A stretch of 64,000 nucleotides of DNA from Letharia columbiana (Eukaryota > Ascomycota > Lecanoromycetes > Lecanorales > Parmeliaceae). The stretch is taken from contig NW_023501106.1 in the NCBI RefSeq assembly GCF_014066305.1, forward strand, positions 1-64,000, written 5' to 3'. Both the position numbers and the translations under genes were made by a program. The notes beneath the pieces are model-generated. The model saw only the letters and a program-made list of their open reading frames with translations, was not told the origin of the DNA and made no database searches. Shown in pieces: positions 49,160 through 60,545 of the stretch (position 1 is its first letter; each line of letters opens with the position of its first letter).

Positions 49160-49792
49160 AGTTAATGAACCTCCATTTACGAGCTAAGGGAGTAATGGAA
49201 GCAAGGTTGGACTTGGGTCAGAATGTATGCATAGCATTGGCGTCGGTTCTCTGAACATGCTCAACGTGCAAATAGCATGAGCACGCCGAGTCTCACTTGC
49301 AGCATCTCTGCGCGCCTACTTCTAGACCCAGTGTTTGATACTCTTAGAGCGTCAACTAATTGTATGAGAATGAAGGGAATGAATGTCTTGTCTACAGCGA
49401 CTATGAAGAAATATCGAAGTTTCGAACATTGTAGTACATGTTCAGACAGCAACCTACCCGATATCTTTCTCAGGGTAATGTAGCTTATGGAGTAGCCGAC
49501 CATACCTACGAGTACACTAATACCGTAGGCCAAGTCAAATACCTTACGTTAGCTATTAGTGATACACTTTACACGGTGTTGTGTGTATTCTTCAGCCACG
49601 ACATGCCGTCATTGCCCAAACCGGATTCATGCTAGCGTTGGAGAAGTCAAATCCAACTTCATCTCCCGCCCAGCTTTACCTCCCATTTTTTCCATTTCTT
49701 CGTCTTGCCAAACAAAATAATTTTCTACCCTCATACCATCCAGAATCACTCACTCATCAACCATATCAATTCGCACCAAACACTCAGTCACA
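49160..49792. promoter_or_regulatory. SepH 3' flank and DUF1761 gene promoter
   Basis: The right half (about 49640-49790) is a pyrimidine-rich leader with TTTTCCATTTC and a CTCACTCATCAACCAT stretch just before the ATG, the usual look of strongly expressed fungal genes. The left half shows nothing specific. Confidence 0.5.
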
Positions 49793-50578
49793 ATGGCAAC
49801 CCTTCACTGTAAGTCCTTCTGCCACTCGTCCAAGCATCGTCTATCATGTATCAAGCTTGCATCACTGGTCAATCTTTATTTGCCTACTATGAGCCTTTGA
49901 TATCTCCCATCACCATTCACTCCGCTTGCCCGTTCAATCACCAAGCCAAGCTCCCTGAATCGCTCTCCCCTAATTCCGCCACCTTCCACATCATCCCTCC
50001 AGCATCCCCTCGTCAAGTCTCCAAGAATGGTTGACCTTGTACCAACACTCATTTAACACCAACTTACAGACCTCCCACCTGTCAAGCCTTCGGCCATCGC
50101 TCTCGGCACCATTTTCAACCACGCCGCTTCGCTTGCCATCCTCGCACCTGTCTTCGGTGACACTTATCACCGCGCACAAGCCGCAAATTCCAAGGAGGAG
50201 TTCCTCAAGTCCAAGGAGGCCGCCGGTGCCGCCGCTGCATGGGGTTCATCCCTAGTCGGTAGCGCCGTTCAGTCTTACGGTGTCGGTGCCTTGATCAATG
50301 CTACTGGTACGCTGAGCTACAAAGGTGCCGCCTATCTGGGTAGCTTGATCTTCATGGCTAGCTCTGCCCCGAGTGTACGTAACATAGCCCTGTTTTCGAC
50401 CTTTCAAAGCGGAATGATCCTGGCTGACATCGTGATATCATAGTTCATCTCTCAAATCTTCACCGAGAAGCGTCCTCTCGACACTGTTGCAGTGGGCGCC
50501 CTTGCCCGTGTCTTCGAGACCGTCGGTCTCAGCTTGTTCCTTACATACTGGGGAACCCACACCAACCCCTTCGACTAA
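49793..50578 (+). CDS. DUF1761 family small membrane protein
   Basis: Exons 49793-49808, 50070-50374 and 50444-50578 give 151 residues. Exon 1 holds only five codons (MATLH) and is followed by a 261-base intron, the longest in a confident gene here. Hydrophobic stretches AIALGTIFNHAASLAILAPV, WGSSLVGSAVQSYGVGALI, YLGSLIFMASSA and VGLSLFLTYWG suggest four membrane segments, in keeping with DUF1761. Codons overwhelmingly end in C, more strongly than in neighbouring genes, and the leader is CT-rich, so high expression is likely. The family has no known biochemical function. It is invisible to single-frame ORF scans because of the introns. Confidence 0.8.
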
Positions 50579-51697
50579 ACGTATCGTTTTTGAATGCAGA
50601 GCTTAGGCCGCCTTTGAGAAGTCTAGATCAGCAAAATACAGCAAACATGGAATACGAAACAAAGAGGTGGGATCGTATGGTTCTTCTAGCCAGCCGACGA
50701 TTGTGCTTCTGATGGCGTGGCTACGGGCGGTGTTGTAGTAGTTTTGTGTGTATCAACAACAACTTTATCGAGAACCCAGCAAATTGCTCTACTCTCTATA
50801 TTTCGACCCCACCGCTGATTGATCTGACTGCTACTAACATTGCCTATGCTTTCTATGAAGCCTTCTATTCGTCACTTCAGGACACTAGCCACCTGTAAAA
50901 GCCAAGAACTGCTTTCAAGATGATTTTGTACGACTGCACACTCCCCCTTCTCTGAATTGGAAACACTGTCTGTGGTCTTATTGCGTGTACACATCCTTCC
51001 GTCGTGTACAGCATTTACTCCCTGATGTGGACACTCACTTTATAAATCATGCTTTCTCCGCAAGCCTACATATTGTCACAGCTGACAGAACGCAGAAGTC
51101 AGAAGACAGATATTTACCATTGTCTGTTTCATCTTCTATGTTCTTTCCACGGTCCACGTTCCTCGCATAGTCCATCGTAGAATTACGAATGAAGCCTGTT
51201 GGGTACCGTTAAAGATGACGTAGTACTTGAGTTGTGCTGTCCTGGTTTCACGAATATCAATGGGCGATTCTTGATTGGCCACTTTCTAGAGCTGTAGCTC
51301 TGGTGTGGATGGAATAAATGACTCTGCCGAGTTTGCAGCTTTTGCACATCAGGTTCCTTGTCCCATTCCATGGCGTTCTTTCCAAGGTTTCAACTGCTAG
51401 AGCTCTCCTACATGCTAGACGTGTCTCTCATCGCGACTGTATGGATAATTTGAGCAGGTCCCTCATTTCAACTCGACTTGAGCCCTCCAGACAGAGCCCA
51501 CGGCGTTATAAACCTGATATGATTGCAATGTTCACTTGGCTGGTGTGAATTGACTGGGAATGATTGTTGCATTTTGCTCTAGACAAGACGGCTTAAATGA
51601 GGCTTATGGTGATAGTAAAACATTTAGCTACACTACACTGAAAGGCCGACAACAAAGCTCGCACGTCTTATCCTTGCGAGACGAACATCAACATTCA
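50579..51697. other. intergenic, convergent 3' flanks
   Basis: About 1.1 kb separates the 3' ends of the DUF1761 gene and the RING gene. Short frames on both strands are unsupported. No RNA gene or repeat recognised. Confidence 0.5.
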
Positions 51698-53908
51698 TCA
51701 ACGATTAGCACGGCGGCGGGGACCCGAAGCCTGCCATTCCATGAGAGGAGCCCTGCCACGGTTTTGTGACGCACGACGATCCGGGTCCCGTGCCACCAAG
51801 ATGTTTTCGCCATTAGTAGAAGAGTAAGGTCTCATCTCGCCGTTCACGGGTGTTGGACCGGAGTCGAAGGAATTATTCCGACGGAAAATTTGAGTGTTAG
51901 CCTCACCGAGGGAAGGCAGGGAGCTGCTATAGGCCGGCTGGCGCATGGGAAAATGAGCGCTTACAACAGCATGCTGGTGCGCTGGAGTTGTGATCACGAG
52001 CTGCTGGCGGTGAGAGCTGGAGTTGCCCGATGGATGGTTGGTCTGACGGCTGCTGCTACGAACATGGCTGGAAAGGCCAATGCCTCTGTCAGAGGAATGC
52101 CGGCTGGCAACGGACGGCGTCCTCGATAATGTGATGCGACCTTCCCTATTCGGAGACGGATCGTGATTTCGTGAAGGAGCCGGCGACTCAAGCTGAGATT
52201 GCATAGCGAGTGCTGACTGTCTTCGATAGTACAATGTTGAGCCATCGCTACTGACTGACCGATAGCTGCGGCTGCTTGGATCGATTGTTTGATCTCCAAG
52301 CTCAATTGGGAACATGAGGCTTCCTTGGTGGTAACCCGTAAAACGACGCGCAGGCGGCTGCCCAGTGGAAGGCAGTGACGAGCTAGGCGAGCTAAAATCC
52401 AATGAGTGTTCGGTGTCAAAAGATTCTGGTGGTGGCTGCCAGCCGCCTCGCGCATAGACGGGGCCTGCGGTACCCGTGTTGGCACGGGGAGACTGACGGC
52501 GATCCATACGTGGCTGCCCATTGTTGGTCCTAGCCCCTGCCAAGGACGTGTTGGATGGCTCCATCGAAGAGCCAGGCGCAAGCATTGAACGACTGAGACC
52601 ACCTTGAGAGGGGTGCCGCTGGGGCGTGATAGGGGCTCGTTGAAAGTGTGTAGCGTTGACATGGTCGTGCTGGTAATCCAGACCATGCATGTCAGAAGAT
52701 GGAACCCTAGCCATATAGACAGACGGCTGCGGCATGGGAATAGGTGGAGGCGGCATTTGATCTCTACTTCGACATATTCCGAACCCTCTCCCGCGAAGTG
52801 CGTACTCAGTCTGGTGTTCGGTATCGCTCCGCGAATCCACACGCTTTCTCTTCGAGGAGGAACCATGTTGCTGCATCGAGTCCTGTTGCGTGACGCCACT
52901 ACGGCCTTTGAAGATCCCAGCGCCTTGCTTCAAGCAGTCGAGATCAGCGGCACTACCCCGGGCAATGCGTGAACCTCCGTCCAGAGGAGAGGACTTTTGA
53001 CCTGCGGGCTTGAGGTCCATACTCTGATGCTGGGAGCGTATATCCATTTGCTGCTGAGGGCGTAGACCCTCGGTTAGGCTGACACCAGCAAGCTTCAACG
53101 TGGTCTCAATGGATGAGACATCTTCGCCCAAGACCATGAGCCTCCGTCCTGCGGATAACAGCTCACTGAGAAGCAAGCTCAGTACCCTGCAGCAGAGGCG
53201 TAGGCACATGTATCGCAGAACTCACTCTCGCAAAGGAGCAACACTGCTCAGAGAGCGCACTATCTCTGGCTTCTTATCCTCCCAGCGCTTGAGCGCCTTT
53301 GTCAACCCTATGAGCTTCTCGCGTGTTTTGGTTCCGGAACGTAACAGAGAAAGGTAATGAAACTTCATGATGGTCAGCCATCGCAGACCAAGTCAAATCC
53401 AAATTGATTCACCCACTCGTAGTGCTTCAAGCCCGGGGTCTCCACCACTGAGCTCGATTGGGGGCATTTGGAAGTAGACATCTGGGATGTTCTCATCGTA
53501 TTGGCCTTTGGAGGTCCCATTGATAAAGAAGAGCGCCTTGTTCGAGTGGTCGTCCTTCTCAATAGAGCAAAGGGGACACGGCGCTCGAGGAACCTCTTGA
53601 ATGGAGTGAAATGGTGCGCCTGCATGTCTGGCGTATTAAGTCTATCTATAAAAGACTCTGTGCTGCTGGTGGGGCACAGACTTACCTCCACCTGGAAGAT
53701 GCTTTCCGCAAGTGAGATGAGCACATTCAGTGAGCCAAAGCTTCGTGACTTTGCCATTCTGAGAGTCCTCGCGATCTTTGCGTATGAGGCCATTGTTCTG
53801 GTCATCATCGGCATATATAGTCGACAGTGTCTCCTGACAGATGGTGCAGCTGAGCACAATGTCGGCAGGCGAAAATTGAAGGCTCAGGCTCTCTTGAGTA
53901 ACTGACAT
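51698..53908 (-). CDS. RING-finger protein with long disordered tail
   Basis: Exons 53908-53686, 53619-53417, 53362-53226 and 53165-51698 on the minus strand give 676 residues. The RING ligands are Cys21, Cys24, Cys62, His64, Cys67, His70, Cys89 and Cys92 (CTIC...ECAHLTCGKH...CPLC), with the C-x-H-x2-C-x2-H centre seen in HEI10/Zip3-type RINGs. Next comes NGTSKGQYDENIPDVYFQMPP and a helical region (LSLLRSGTKTREKLIGLTKAL) likely to be coiled coil, then ~470 residues of Ser/Pro/Arg/Gln-rich disorder with a basic SSSKRKRVDSR that could be a nuclear signal. It is probably a SUMO or ubiquitin E3; a meiotic role by analogy to HEI10 is speculative. Intron 3 may end at either of two in-frame acceptors 21 bases apart (39 or 60 bases long). 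Confidence 0.75.
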
Positions 53909-54527
53909 TATTGGCCTGGCAAAGATCAGGCCCAAGAAGGTACAGCAAGAATTTAAGTGACGGAATATCAAAATGGACCCTTCTTTCAGTACTTCAGTTT
54001 TCAGATGGGGCTCGGGCTGTTTGTTTGTCTTGATAAAAGCGATGTTAGTGAGGTCTAGGCATTGTTGTTTATGGAGACCCACGTTCCCTTTGTCGGATAA
54101 TATTCTGCATTCTAGATATAAGGCAAGGCCGTTTAGAGGTTCAACAACTCATTCAGTGCAAGAGAGATTGGACCTAAGCTGTATCACGTTTGGAAGGCAT
54201 GGACTTTGAGATAGGTACACAATGGCTACACACGAGCAGGGTACGTGCCCGCAAGGCCAGGTCACGTCCTAAACATTGTCGCTTTGGAGGGTTGTGCGCG
54301 AATGCAGAGACCAATATTTTCTCCCCTGCAAGTTAACAGAAAGGCAATACTCGTTAGACGTTTCAAGGGATGGAAGTATTGTCTGTCACAAATAAAGGAC
54401 AGAGCATGGTGATAGAGAGGACAACGATTTTCAGTGCCTGTTATCAGTGTCTGTAATATACAGCTTTGACGATCAGCTATGCCACGAACTAAACAGCCAA
54501 TCAACGATCCCTCTTTCATGCCGATCT
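53909..54527. other. intergenic: RING gene promoter and complex I subunit 3' flank
   Basis: Tandem minus-strand genes with ~620 bases between. No supportable gene or RNA; the frame at 54262-54561 overlaps the last exon of the complex I subunit in another phase. Confidence 0.45.
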
Positions 54528-55240
54528 TCATACAAAGGTCCGACAAGGGTACCTGTGACAATGTTTGTCAGCAGTAGCTCTCCGACACGAGGCTTCATTG
54601 ACCTACTCCTCTGGATATCCTTGCTCTCTGTCAGCGTTCATGACATATTTCCTTCCTCCCACTGGAGATGCTCTGCTCATGCCACTGGGGAAAGGTGGAA
54701 GCCCATCCGGCCCGAAGATACCTGCTGTAACATTCTTGTCTTTCTCGAAAAAGGCTGACAGTCCCCTTTGCTCTCCTTCTTGCTTCACCTGCACCATTTG
54801 CTTCGCTCCTGCGTCTCCTATCTGTAACACATCTTCTTTTGGATTTGCTTTGCTTCCTACAGACAATAACCCTACAACGTCTGCCTGTTTGACCACACTG
54901 AGTCGGGGATAGTTGCGGCGTATATCTCGTTTGTAGTACGCGTTCTCTGCAATGTCGCCAGCTGGTACAGTGACTGGGTCATCATAGGCTTCTGGTGGGT
55001 TGGCGCCTGGAGGAGGGTTTCGATATTGAGGGTTCAGAGGGATCCCAGTCGACCTTTCCGGGTCAATGGCAAGAGCTCTCCGAATGCGCTCCCATACACC
55101 ATGCGACTGAACAGTGTACTTCTGCTTGACTCAGCGCTATATCGGCGAGGATTTGCGCTAGAACTCGCCTTCCAAACCGCCGTAGCCGTCCTCGCCGATT
55201 GAAGTTGCCTCGCTGCTCCGGCTCCAGCATTTGTGGCCAT
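54528..55240 (-). CDS. NADH:ubiquinone oxidoreductase fungal accessory subunit (~21 kDa)
   Basis: Exons 55240-55178, 55124-54607 and 54552-54528 on the minus strand give 201 residues. YTVQSHGVWERIRRALAID, LNPQYRNPPPGANPPEAYDD, VPAGDIAENAYYKRD, RRNYPRLSVV and the terminal YPCRTFV match the family annotated in fungal genomes as a 17.8-21 kDa complex I subunit. The N-terminus (ARQLQSARTATA) fits a mitochondrial presequence. Exon 1's donor is GTTTGG, not the usual GTATGT/GTAAGT, and the acceptor may be either of two AGs three bases apart. The last exon has only eight codons, and gives the conserved C-terminus. Precise subunit naming is uncertain. Confidence 0.72.
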
Positions 55241-55657
55241 GGATGCGAAGAAAAAGGCCTGATATTTGAGAGCTTGGTCAGTCCGAGATCCATTTTGAGA
55301 TTCGCCTAAACGGCGAGGGTTCGTTTACCTTCACTACTGCGTTCACATCTACCAGCTATCAGGTGTGTTAGGTAGGTTGAGGATAAGCGGAATGAGTCTT
55401 TTCCATACGGACGCGACCTGTTCATAAAGACGCGACAGGGATTCTGGAAGTGGCGAGCGTGCCAAGCAGCTAAGTGAGAAAAGAACAGGCATACATTTGT
55501 TATACTGGAGAAGGAACATGGTTCAAAATCCCATTGCTCGTCTGCTTTTGGAGCTCTGTGCAAAGCCCGCCCTTGATTGGAGAGGAGTCGGTGTTACCCT
55601 TCGTTGCAGGGTTTGGCAAGAGATTTCCTGGGAATGGCCTACAAAGACATCCTAAGC
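55241..55657. other. intergenic: complex I subunit promoter and DOT5 3' flank
   Basis: Tandem minus-strand genes. The 55306-55563 (-) frame has no recognisable similarity. Nothing else seen. Confidence 0.45.
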
Positions 55658-56763
55658 TTATACTCCTCCGTCAAGATTCTGTGCAGAATCTGCAACTTCT
55701 GCTGCGACCTCAGCTTGGACTTCGTCCCCATCCGCCGTTTGTGGCTGCCCGACCTCCTGAGCACTCGTTCTTCCTTCTTCAATTTCCTTCTCGACCTTCT
55801 CACCTTCCGCTACTTTCTCTACTCTGTCACCAACTTCCTCCCCTCCGACAATTTCTCGAACAACATCAACGGTAGCAGCAGGACCCTGGTCAAACCTTGA
55901 ACATTGAATTCGAGGTCACAGGCACGGGAAGAGCAAAAGACTTACACCTAGACTAACTGCTTTAACTTTCCCGTCTTTGTTGACAACAAAGACGCCTCGG
56001 GTGGTTCCACTGGGGGATTTCTTCATACCAATTGCACCAATAAGGGTCGCCGTCGGATCGCAGAGCAGAACGTACGGTAGATTCTGCTTAGTCTTGAACG
56101 TGGTATTAGATTTGGGAGAGTCTGTTGAAAGGCCGTAGATGGAATATCCAGTTGCTGTAAGAGGCGTGAACTCGTCTCGAAATAAGCACGCCTCTAGATT
56201 ACAAATCCGCTGTCAGTATTGCCTATTTGAGGAGGTATATGGAGCCTTGGAGCAACTTTCGAGAGTGAAGATTCCCGAGACATGTCTCGAGACTCAACTT
56301 TTGCTCCAAATGGGGAAATATGAGCTCCATAGAAACGTACGAGTGGTACCTATTGAGGTGACCTGTATCAGTATATCTAGCGTCTTACTTCAAAAATCAC
56401 ACGTAGCTACATGTAAGTAGAATACTTGAAAACGACAGAGGAGCTCGAATTGAAAACAGTGGAATGCCTACATCCAGGTGTTGATGCTTTGGGATACGTA
56501 AAGAGGACAACCCCAGATTTGCTTTCATCCACAAGTTTCTTCAATGTCACTTTCTCGCCATCGTTGTTCTCGACCTCTCCACCAAAACCATCGATGGTAA
56601 TGGTGTCACCCACAGCCACTTTCCTACCCGTAGCCGCTGAACCGTTTGCGGACGAATCGCCCTTCTTGCTAGAGGTAGTTGACTTGACAGAGTTGGCTTT
56701 CTTCATTGGTGGTCGTGATGGTGCTGGGTCAGGAGGTGCTTTGCGTTTACGCAGCTCTACCAT
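55658..56763 (-). CDS. DOT5: nuclear thiol peroxidase DOT5/BCP type, possibly splice-disrupted
   Basis: Recognisable coding parts on the minus strand are 56763 to about 56459, about 56208 (or later) to 55946, and 55885-55658. The start MVELRKRKAPPD with PPMKKANSVKS is a nuclear-type N-terminus; GDTITIDGFGGEVEN and VVLFTYPKASTPGC lead to the peroxidatic cysteine; ACLFRDEFTPLTATGYSIYGLS and YVLLCDPTATLIGAIGMKKS are the remaining 1-Cys/2-Cys BCP core. An acidic tail of ~75 residues ends the chain. The enzyme reduces alkyl hydroperoxides using thioredoxin. The join between the first two parts is the problem: the donor TG|GTAGGC is phase 1, but no nearby acceptor continues the frame without a stop. 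See the finding. Third exon junction (GGT|GTAAGT) is normal. Confidence 0.75.
56238..56331. repeat. nested inverted repeats within DOT5 intron-like segment
   Basis: TATGGAGC (56238-56245) pairs with GCTCCATA (56324-56331), TGGAGCAA (56248-56255) pairs with TTGCTCCA (56301-56308), and a perfect 14-base palindrome CGAGACATGTCTCG sits between them (56276-56289). Together they would form an imperfect hairpin about 94 bases long. Confidence 0.7.
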
Positions 56764-57389
56764 CTTGGCTGTATGATGAGTCGCTCTGTAAGGAATGCAA
56801 TTGAAACAGAAGATTGATGATTTAGTCAATCGAGAGGATTTTGGGGGGATGAGGGGGATGGTGAATTGAGGTCTACTACTTGTGCGGATCAAGGGCAACT
56901 GATGGCTCCAGCTGGCATTATCGAATGCTCTCCGATCGCCTTCCCGATCCCGAATGTTGGATCCATGTCCTTGATGCGTGCGCCACAGACGCAGTAGTAT
57001 TCGTGGGAAGATGCGGGGGGGAACTTTCAAAAATAGTACTGTAGTACGGAGTAGAGTGGTGGAGATAGAGTAGTATGTCGATACGAATAATACAGGGATG
57101 TATTACGTGTATTCTGTGATTTTTCTGAGGTCCTTGTCTCCGAGTTCGTCGGGAGAAAATTTCCAGGTAAAAGCAATTCCGAGGATGATCCCAGGGCAAA
57201 ATTAATTTCTTCACCACAACTATATGCATATTCGCTCATAGCTATCCATACATAGTCCTGATGAGTTCAACATAATCTCATCCTGAATTGAAGTCGTTTC
57301 TACACCTCCGACACCCATATTAGACTCGCTTTGCGTCTACGTACTGTACCTTCCACCCACTTCGCCCCTCAACCTCTGATACTCAGAGA
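56764..57389. promoter_or_regulatory. divergent promoter region, DOT5 and UPS2
   Basis: About 626 bases between divergent start codons. GTACTGTAGTAC-type words occur near 57037. A pyrimidine-rich leader precedes the UPS2 start. No specific regulator site can be named. Confidence 0.4.
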
Positions 57390-58082
57390 ATGCGCGTCTT
57401 TTCCTCCACCTATACCTTCGACTACAGCTGGAACGAAGTCTCAACAGCTAACTGGCTCAAATACTGCCCTTGGAACAAATCTTCTTCACATGTCATCGCC
57501 GTCGACACCCTCTCCCGCAATGTCGATCCCAGCACTGGCATATTACGCACGGAGCGCCTTATAACATGCACTCAGTCCGCACCAGCATGGGTCATTGCCA
57601 TTATGGGTGGTAGCTGCACAACTCACTCATACGAAACATCCTATGTGGACCCGGTGGAGAGACGCGTGACTATGTGCAGCACCAACCTCACATGGTCAAA
57701 TATGATCAGTGTGCGAGAAACTGTGGTCTATCAACCTGACGACAGTCGAAGTGAGCCAGGCCACGAGCGGACCAAGTTCGAGCAAGAGGCAAGGATCACA
57801 GCGTTGTGTGGGGGCTGGCAAAAAATGAGGTCCAAGATCGAAGAAGCCAGTGTGGAACGCTTTCGAGAGAACGCCAGGCGAGGGAGGGAAGGCTTGTAAG
57901 CACCCTTCCTGAGTTGTTTCTTTCCTCTTTCATATCAATTTTCGAGCAGACTCAATAATTTGTTTCAAAAAGAAATGCTGACTTTGAGATGGTGTAGTGA
58001 AGCCGTGCTGGAGATGAGTAGGAGGGTATTTGGAGAAGAAAAGGAGAAGGAAAGGAGAAAGCAGGAGATGGCGGCGTCTTGA
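57390..58082 (+). CDS. UPS2: PRELI/MSF1 mitochondrial phospholipid transfer protein
   Basis: Exons 57390-57895 and 57998-58082 give 196 residues. The PRELI/MSF1 domain fills residues 1 to ~165: MRVFSSTYTFDYSWNEVSTA at the start, ANWLKYCPWN, DTLSRNVDPSTGILRTERLI, and TALCGGWQKMRSKIEEASVERF near the end. Such proteins act in the intermembrane space, usually with Mdm35, moving phosphatidylserine (Ups2 branch) or phosphatidic acid (Ups1 branch) between membranes. The sequence is closer to the Ups2/PRELID3 branch by recall. The second exon gives the charged C-terminal helix VLEMSRRVFGEEKEKERRK. The intron acceptor is chosen because it restores FEAVLEMSRRVF. Confidence 0.88.
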
Positions 58083-58835
58083 TCGACGAGACCGGGCTCG
58101 CTCTTCGGGCTCGCTCTCTTGAGGATTGCATTCATGGCTTGGTTTAGCGGTCATACAGACTGGCGTTTTGATACCACGGGATGATCACGAACAGCGAGAT
58201 GTCACCATTTCTAAGGCGTCTAATCGGGCAATGCCTGTTCCCTCTTGCATATATATCTATCACTACACAGCCCTCAGAAACATAGACCAGCTCGGGCGGG
58301 AATGGTAAATTTATCTTCCTGAATTTATAAAAAGACTCCGGAGTCATCCTCGGTCTTTAATCCAACAGCGGACCACCCCGGTGTTTCCTGTGATATACTC
58401 ATAGATCTACCTTGACCCTCCGGACTGATGAGTAAGACACAAAAATACAGTTCTTCTACCAGCCGAGAAGCGATATAGAGATGTTTCTCAAGTCGCACCC
58501 ACGGAATGGAGAGTTGTCCTCCTGACACCCTGAGTAAGCATGGCAGACGTTGATGAAGCTTGTCCCACCCACCTTAATAGATTCATGGTTCTGTAAGCTG
58601 AAAGTCCGTTAGCTGGGGCTATTGTTGTGCATGCGTGCACCTCAGTAGTTAGAAGTCCCACCATGGAGGTCTCGTATAAGACAAGACCTGACGTCACATG
58701 CCCGATCTTGTTGATCGAAACTTGGCACATTTCTAAAGCACTGCGCCTAATTGTGTTATGGCTTCACCTTGGATTGTTGATGTAGTCGAAATGGATTGGG
58801 TGTGGTGGTGGAGGTTCTCCCAGTAATAAAGCTAT
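58083..58835. other. intergenic, convergent 3' flanks
   Basis: It lies between the 3' ends of UPS2 and the 461-residue unknown. The 58488-58730 (-) frame looks like chance. Nothing else recognised. Confidence 0.5.
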
Positions 58836-60221
58836 TCACATCAGGCCCCCCAGCACAACCTTGCCCAAGCCAGCAAATTCAGCCTTGACTCCTTTTCTGC
58901 TTTCCTCCTCAAATTCTTTGATAATGCCTGCCACGATGATTTTGCGTAGTCTCGCATCCGCTTTCGCAAAAATCTCTCCAGTTCCTGGAACACACAGCGC
59001 TGGCGAAGGAATGAGACCCATGATTCGTGTGTAGCAATCGATCAATACGTCACACAAGGTTGCAAAGGTCTCAAAAAAGTCCGGATCAAAGGGCAATGAC
59101 GGAGTGAGCAAGTGTGTGTATTCCTCGCCCGGTAATAGATCCTGCTCACTGGCTGGAAATGATGACGCAGTGGACCCAGCCGTTGCTCCAGTCGTCATCG
59201 CCTTCAGATCGGCTGGGTCGCTCGTATTCATTGGGAGCCCAATATCTGTCGCTGAGCTTGTTCTTCGAGCCTTCGTACTGACATGTGCGGCACGCTTAAA
59301 CATTTGCGGTAGACGTGCCCTAGAAAGAGAGGAAGCAGAACCCCCTTCTGGTGGATGTATCTGTTGGTATGATTCGAACTCGACTAGAAGTGCATTAAGA
59401 GCACGGAGGCACTCCTGTGGGTTCGAAGAATTCAAGTCTAAAATGTTGGGAAGGGAAAGACCAAGCAACAGATAGTTCGTTGCCCTGCGGGCAAGCTTTT
59501 TTGGCTCGAAGAAGGGTATTTTAGCCAGATCGGACCTGCTAACGAGCAGCGTATTAAACCAATAGACCCGGCCCTCATGAGCCTTTCTCAAGTAGTCAAG
59601 GGTAGAAATCCTCTTGGACGACACGTCATGAATTTGCTGATATACGATGCTTGGATTTTGCACTCCTCCAGTGGAGGCTGGCGGAAGACTTGGGGCTGAT
59701 AGTGAGGCATTGCTCCCGCCTTGGCCAAAGCTCACGCTCGATTGCGAGGTGCTTGGAGGCTTGCCATACTCGGGCCGAAGGCCGTTTCCAAAGGCAGTAG
59801 TAGCCATTGTAAGCGAAGGTGTGGAGTGATTGAGGTCTGCATAGGTAGAAAATGTTGCGACTGGCGAGAGGATTTCGTCCACGCTTTGCTGGATGGATGA
59901 AGCTTTATGTGACGTGATAGACGATGAAATCGAAGGCTGGTGTCTGCTCAAATATGAGGGAATGGGTTTCCTGTCCGACAGCTGTGATATGGCGGCTGCG
60001 TCTTTGCGAAAGGCTCCCTGGTAGGAGGACCTGGAAGAGGTGGAGGATCGTTTGGTGCTGAAGCTTGGAGAGTGTTCTTTGTCGATCAGATCCCAGGTCT
60101 GGTCAGTCTGTTGAGGAGGTGAGATATTGCTGGCGATGCGTTTGGCAGAGGATTTGATGCTGGACACAAAGTTTGTGGTGCTTGTTGGTCCTACCGAATT
60201 CCGATGCTGACCGCGCCCCAT
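58836..60221 (-). CDS. conserved fungal protein of unknown function
   Basis: A single exon of 461 residues starts at the ATG 60219-60221. The N-terminal ~190 residues are Ser/Thr/Pro/Gln-rich and disordered. A compact helical domain then starts at VYQQIHDVSSKRISTLDYLR, with AHEGRVYWFNTLLVSRSDL, PKKLARRATNYLLLGLSLPNIL and ECLRALNALLVEFESYQQ; a second part, FDPDFFETFATLCDVLIDCYTRIM to KADARLRKIIVAGIIKEFEEE, follows a disordered linker. The HEGRVYWFNT motif appears conserved across ascomycetes as I recall, without a known function. No transmembrane segment or catalytic motif is evident. Confidence 0.78.
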   Translation of the reverse strand: MGRGQHRNSVGPTSTTNFVSSIKSSAKRIASNISPPQQTDQTWDLIDKEHSPSFSTKRSSTSSRSSYQGAFRKDAAAISQLSDRKPIPSYLSRHQPSISSSITSHKASSIQQSVDEILSPVATFSTYADLNHSTPSLTMATTAFGNGLRPEYGKPPSTSQSSVSFGQGGSNASLSAPSLPPASTGGVQNPSIVYQQIHDVSSKRISTLDYLRKAHEGRVYWFNTLLVSRSDLAKIPFFEPKKLARRATNYLLLGLSLPNILDLNSSNPQECLRALNALLVEFESYQQIHPPEGGSASSLSRARLPQMFKRAAHVSTKARRTSSATDIGLPMNTSDPADLKAMTTGATAGSTASSFPASEQDLLPGEEYTHLLTPSLPFDPDFFETFATLCDVLIDCYTRIMGLIPSPALCVPGTGEIFAKADARLRKIIVAGIIKEFEEESRKGVKAEFAGLGKVVLGGLM

Positions 60222-60545
60222 ATCTCTCCAATGGGAGGCTAGTACATTGCCGGTGATGTCTCTCTGGAGTCTGGGTTACTTTGTCATGGTAGGCGGAATA
60301 CAAAGCTATACATGAATTTGTTATAAAGCAGGCTGTAGATGAGATGGGTAGCCAATGTAGCTATCTAGTTGTAGGGACAGGTAGTCAGTATCAGGCGCTG
60401 GAGAAGGTGAAGGATCGACAGGTACCCCCACCATCCGCCATTTTTTAGCTCTTTATTTGGGGAAATTCTTTACATCCCATCACTTCCTATGGCTCCGCCC
60501 CCAAAATACAGTAACACTGCTCCTATCTTCTTATTGTCCTATCGA
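60222..60545. promoter_or_regulatory. divergent promoter, conserved unknown and ECT1
   Basis: About 324 bases between divergent start codons. An upstream in-frame ATG for ECT1 lies at 60489. No recognised site. Confidence 0.4.
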
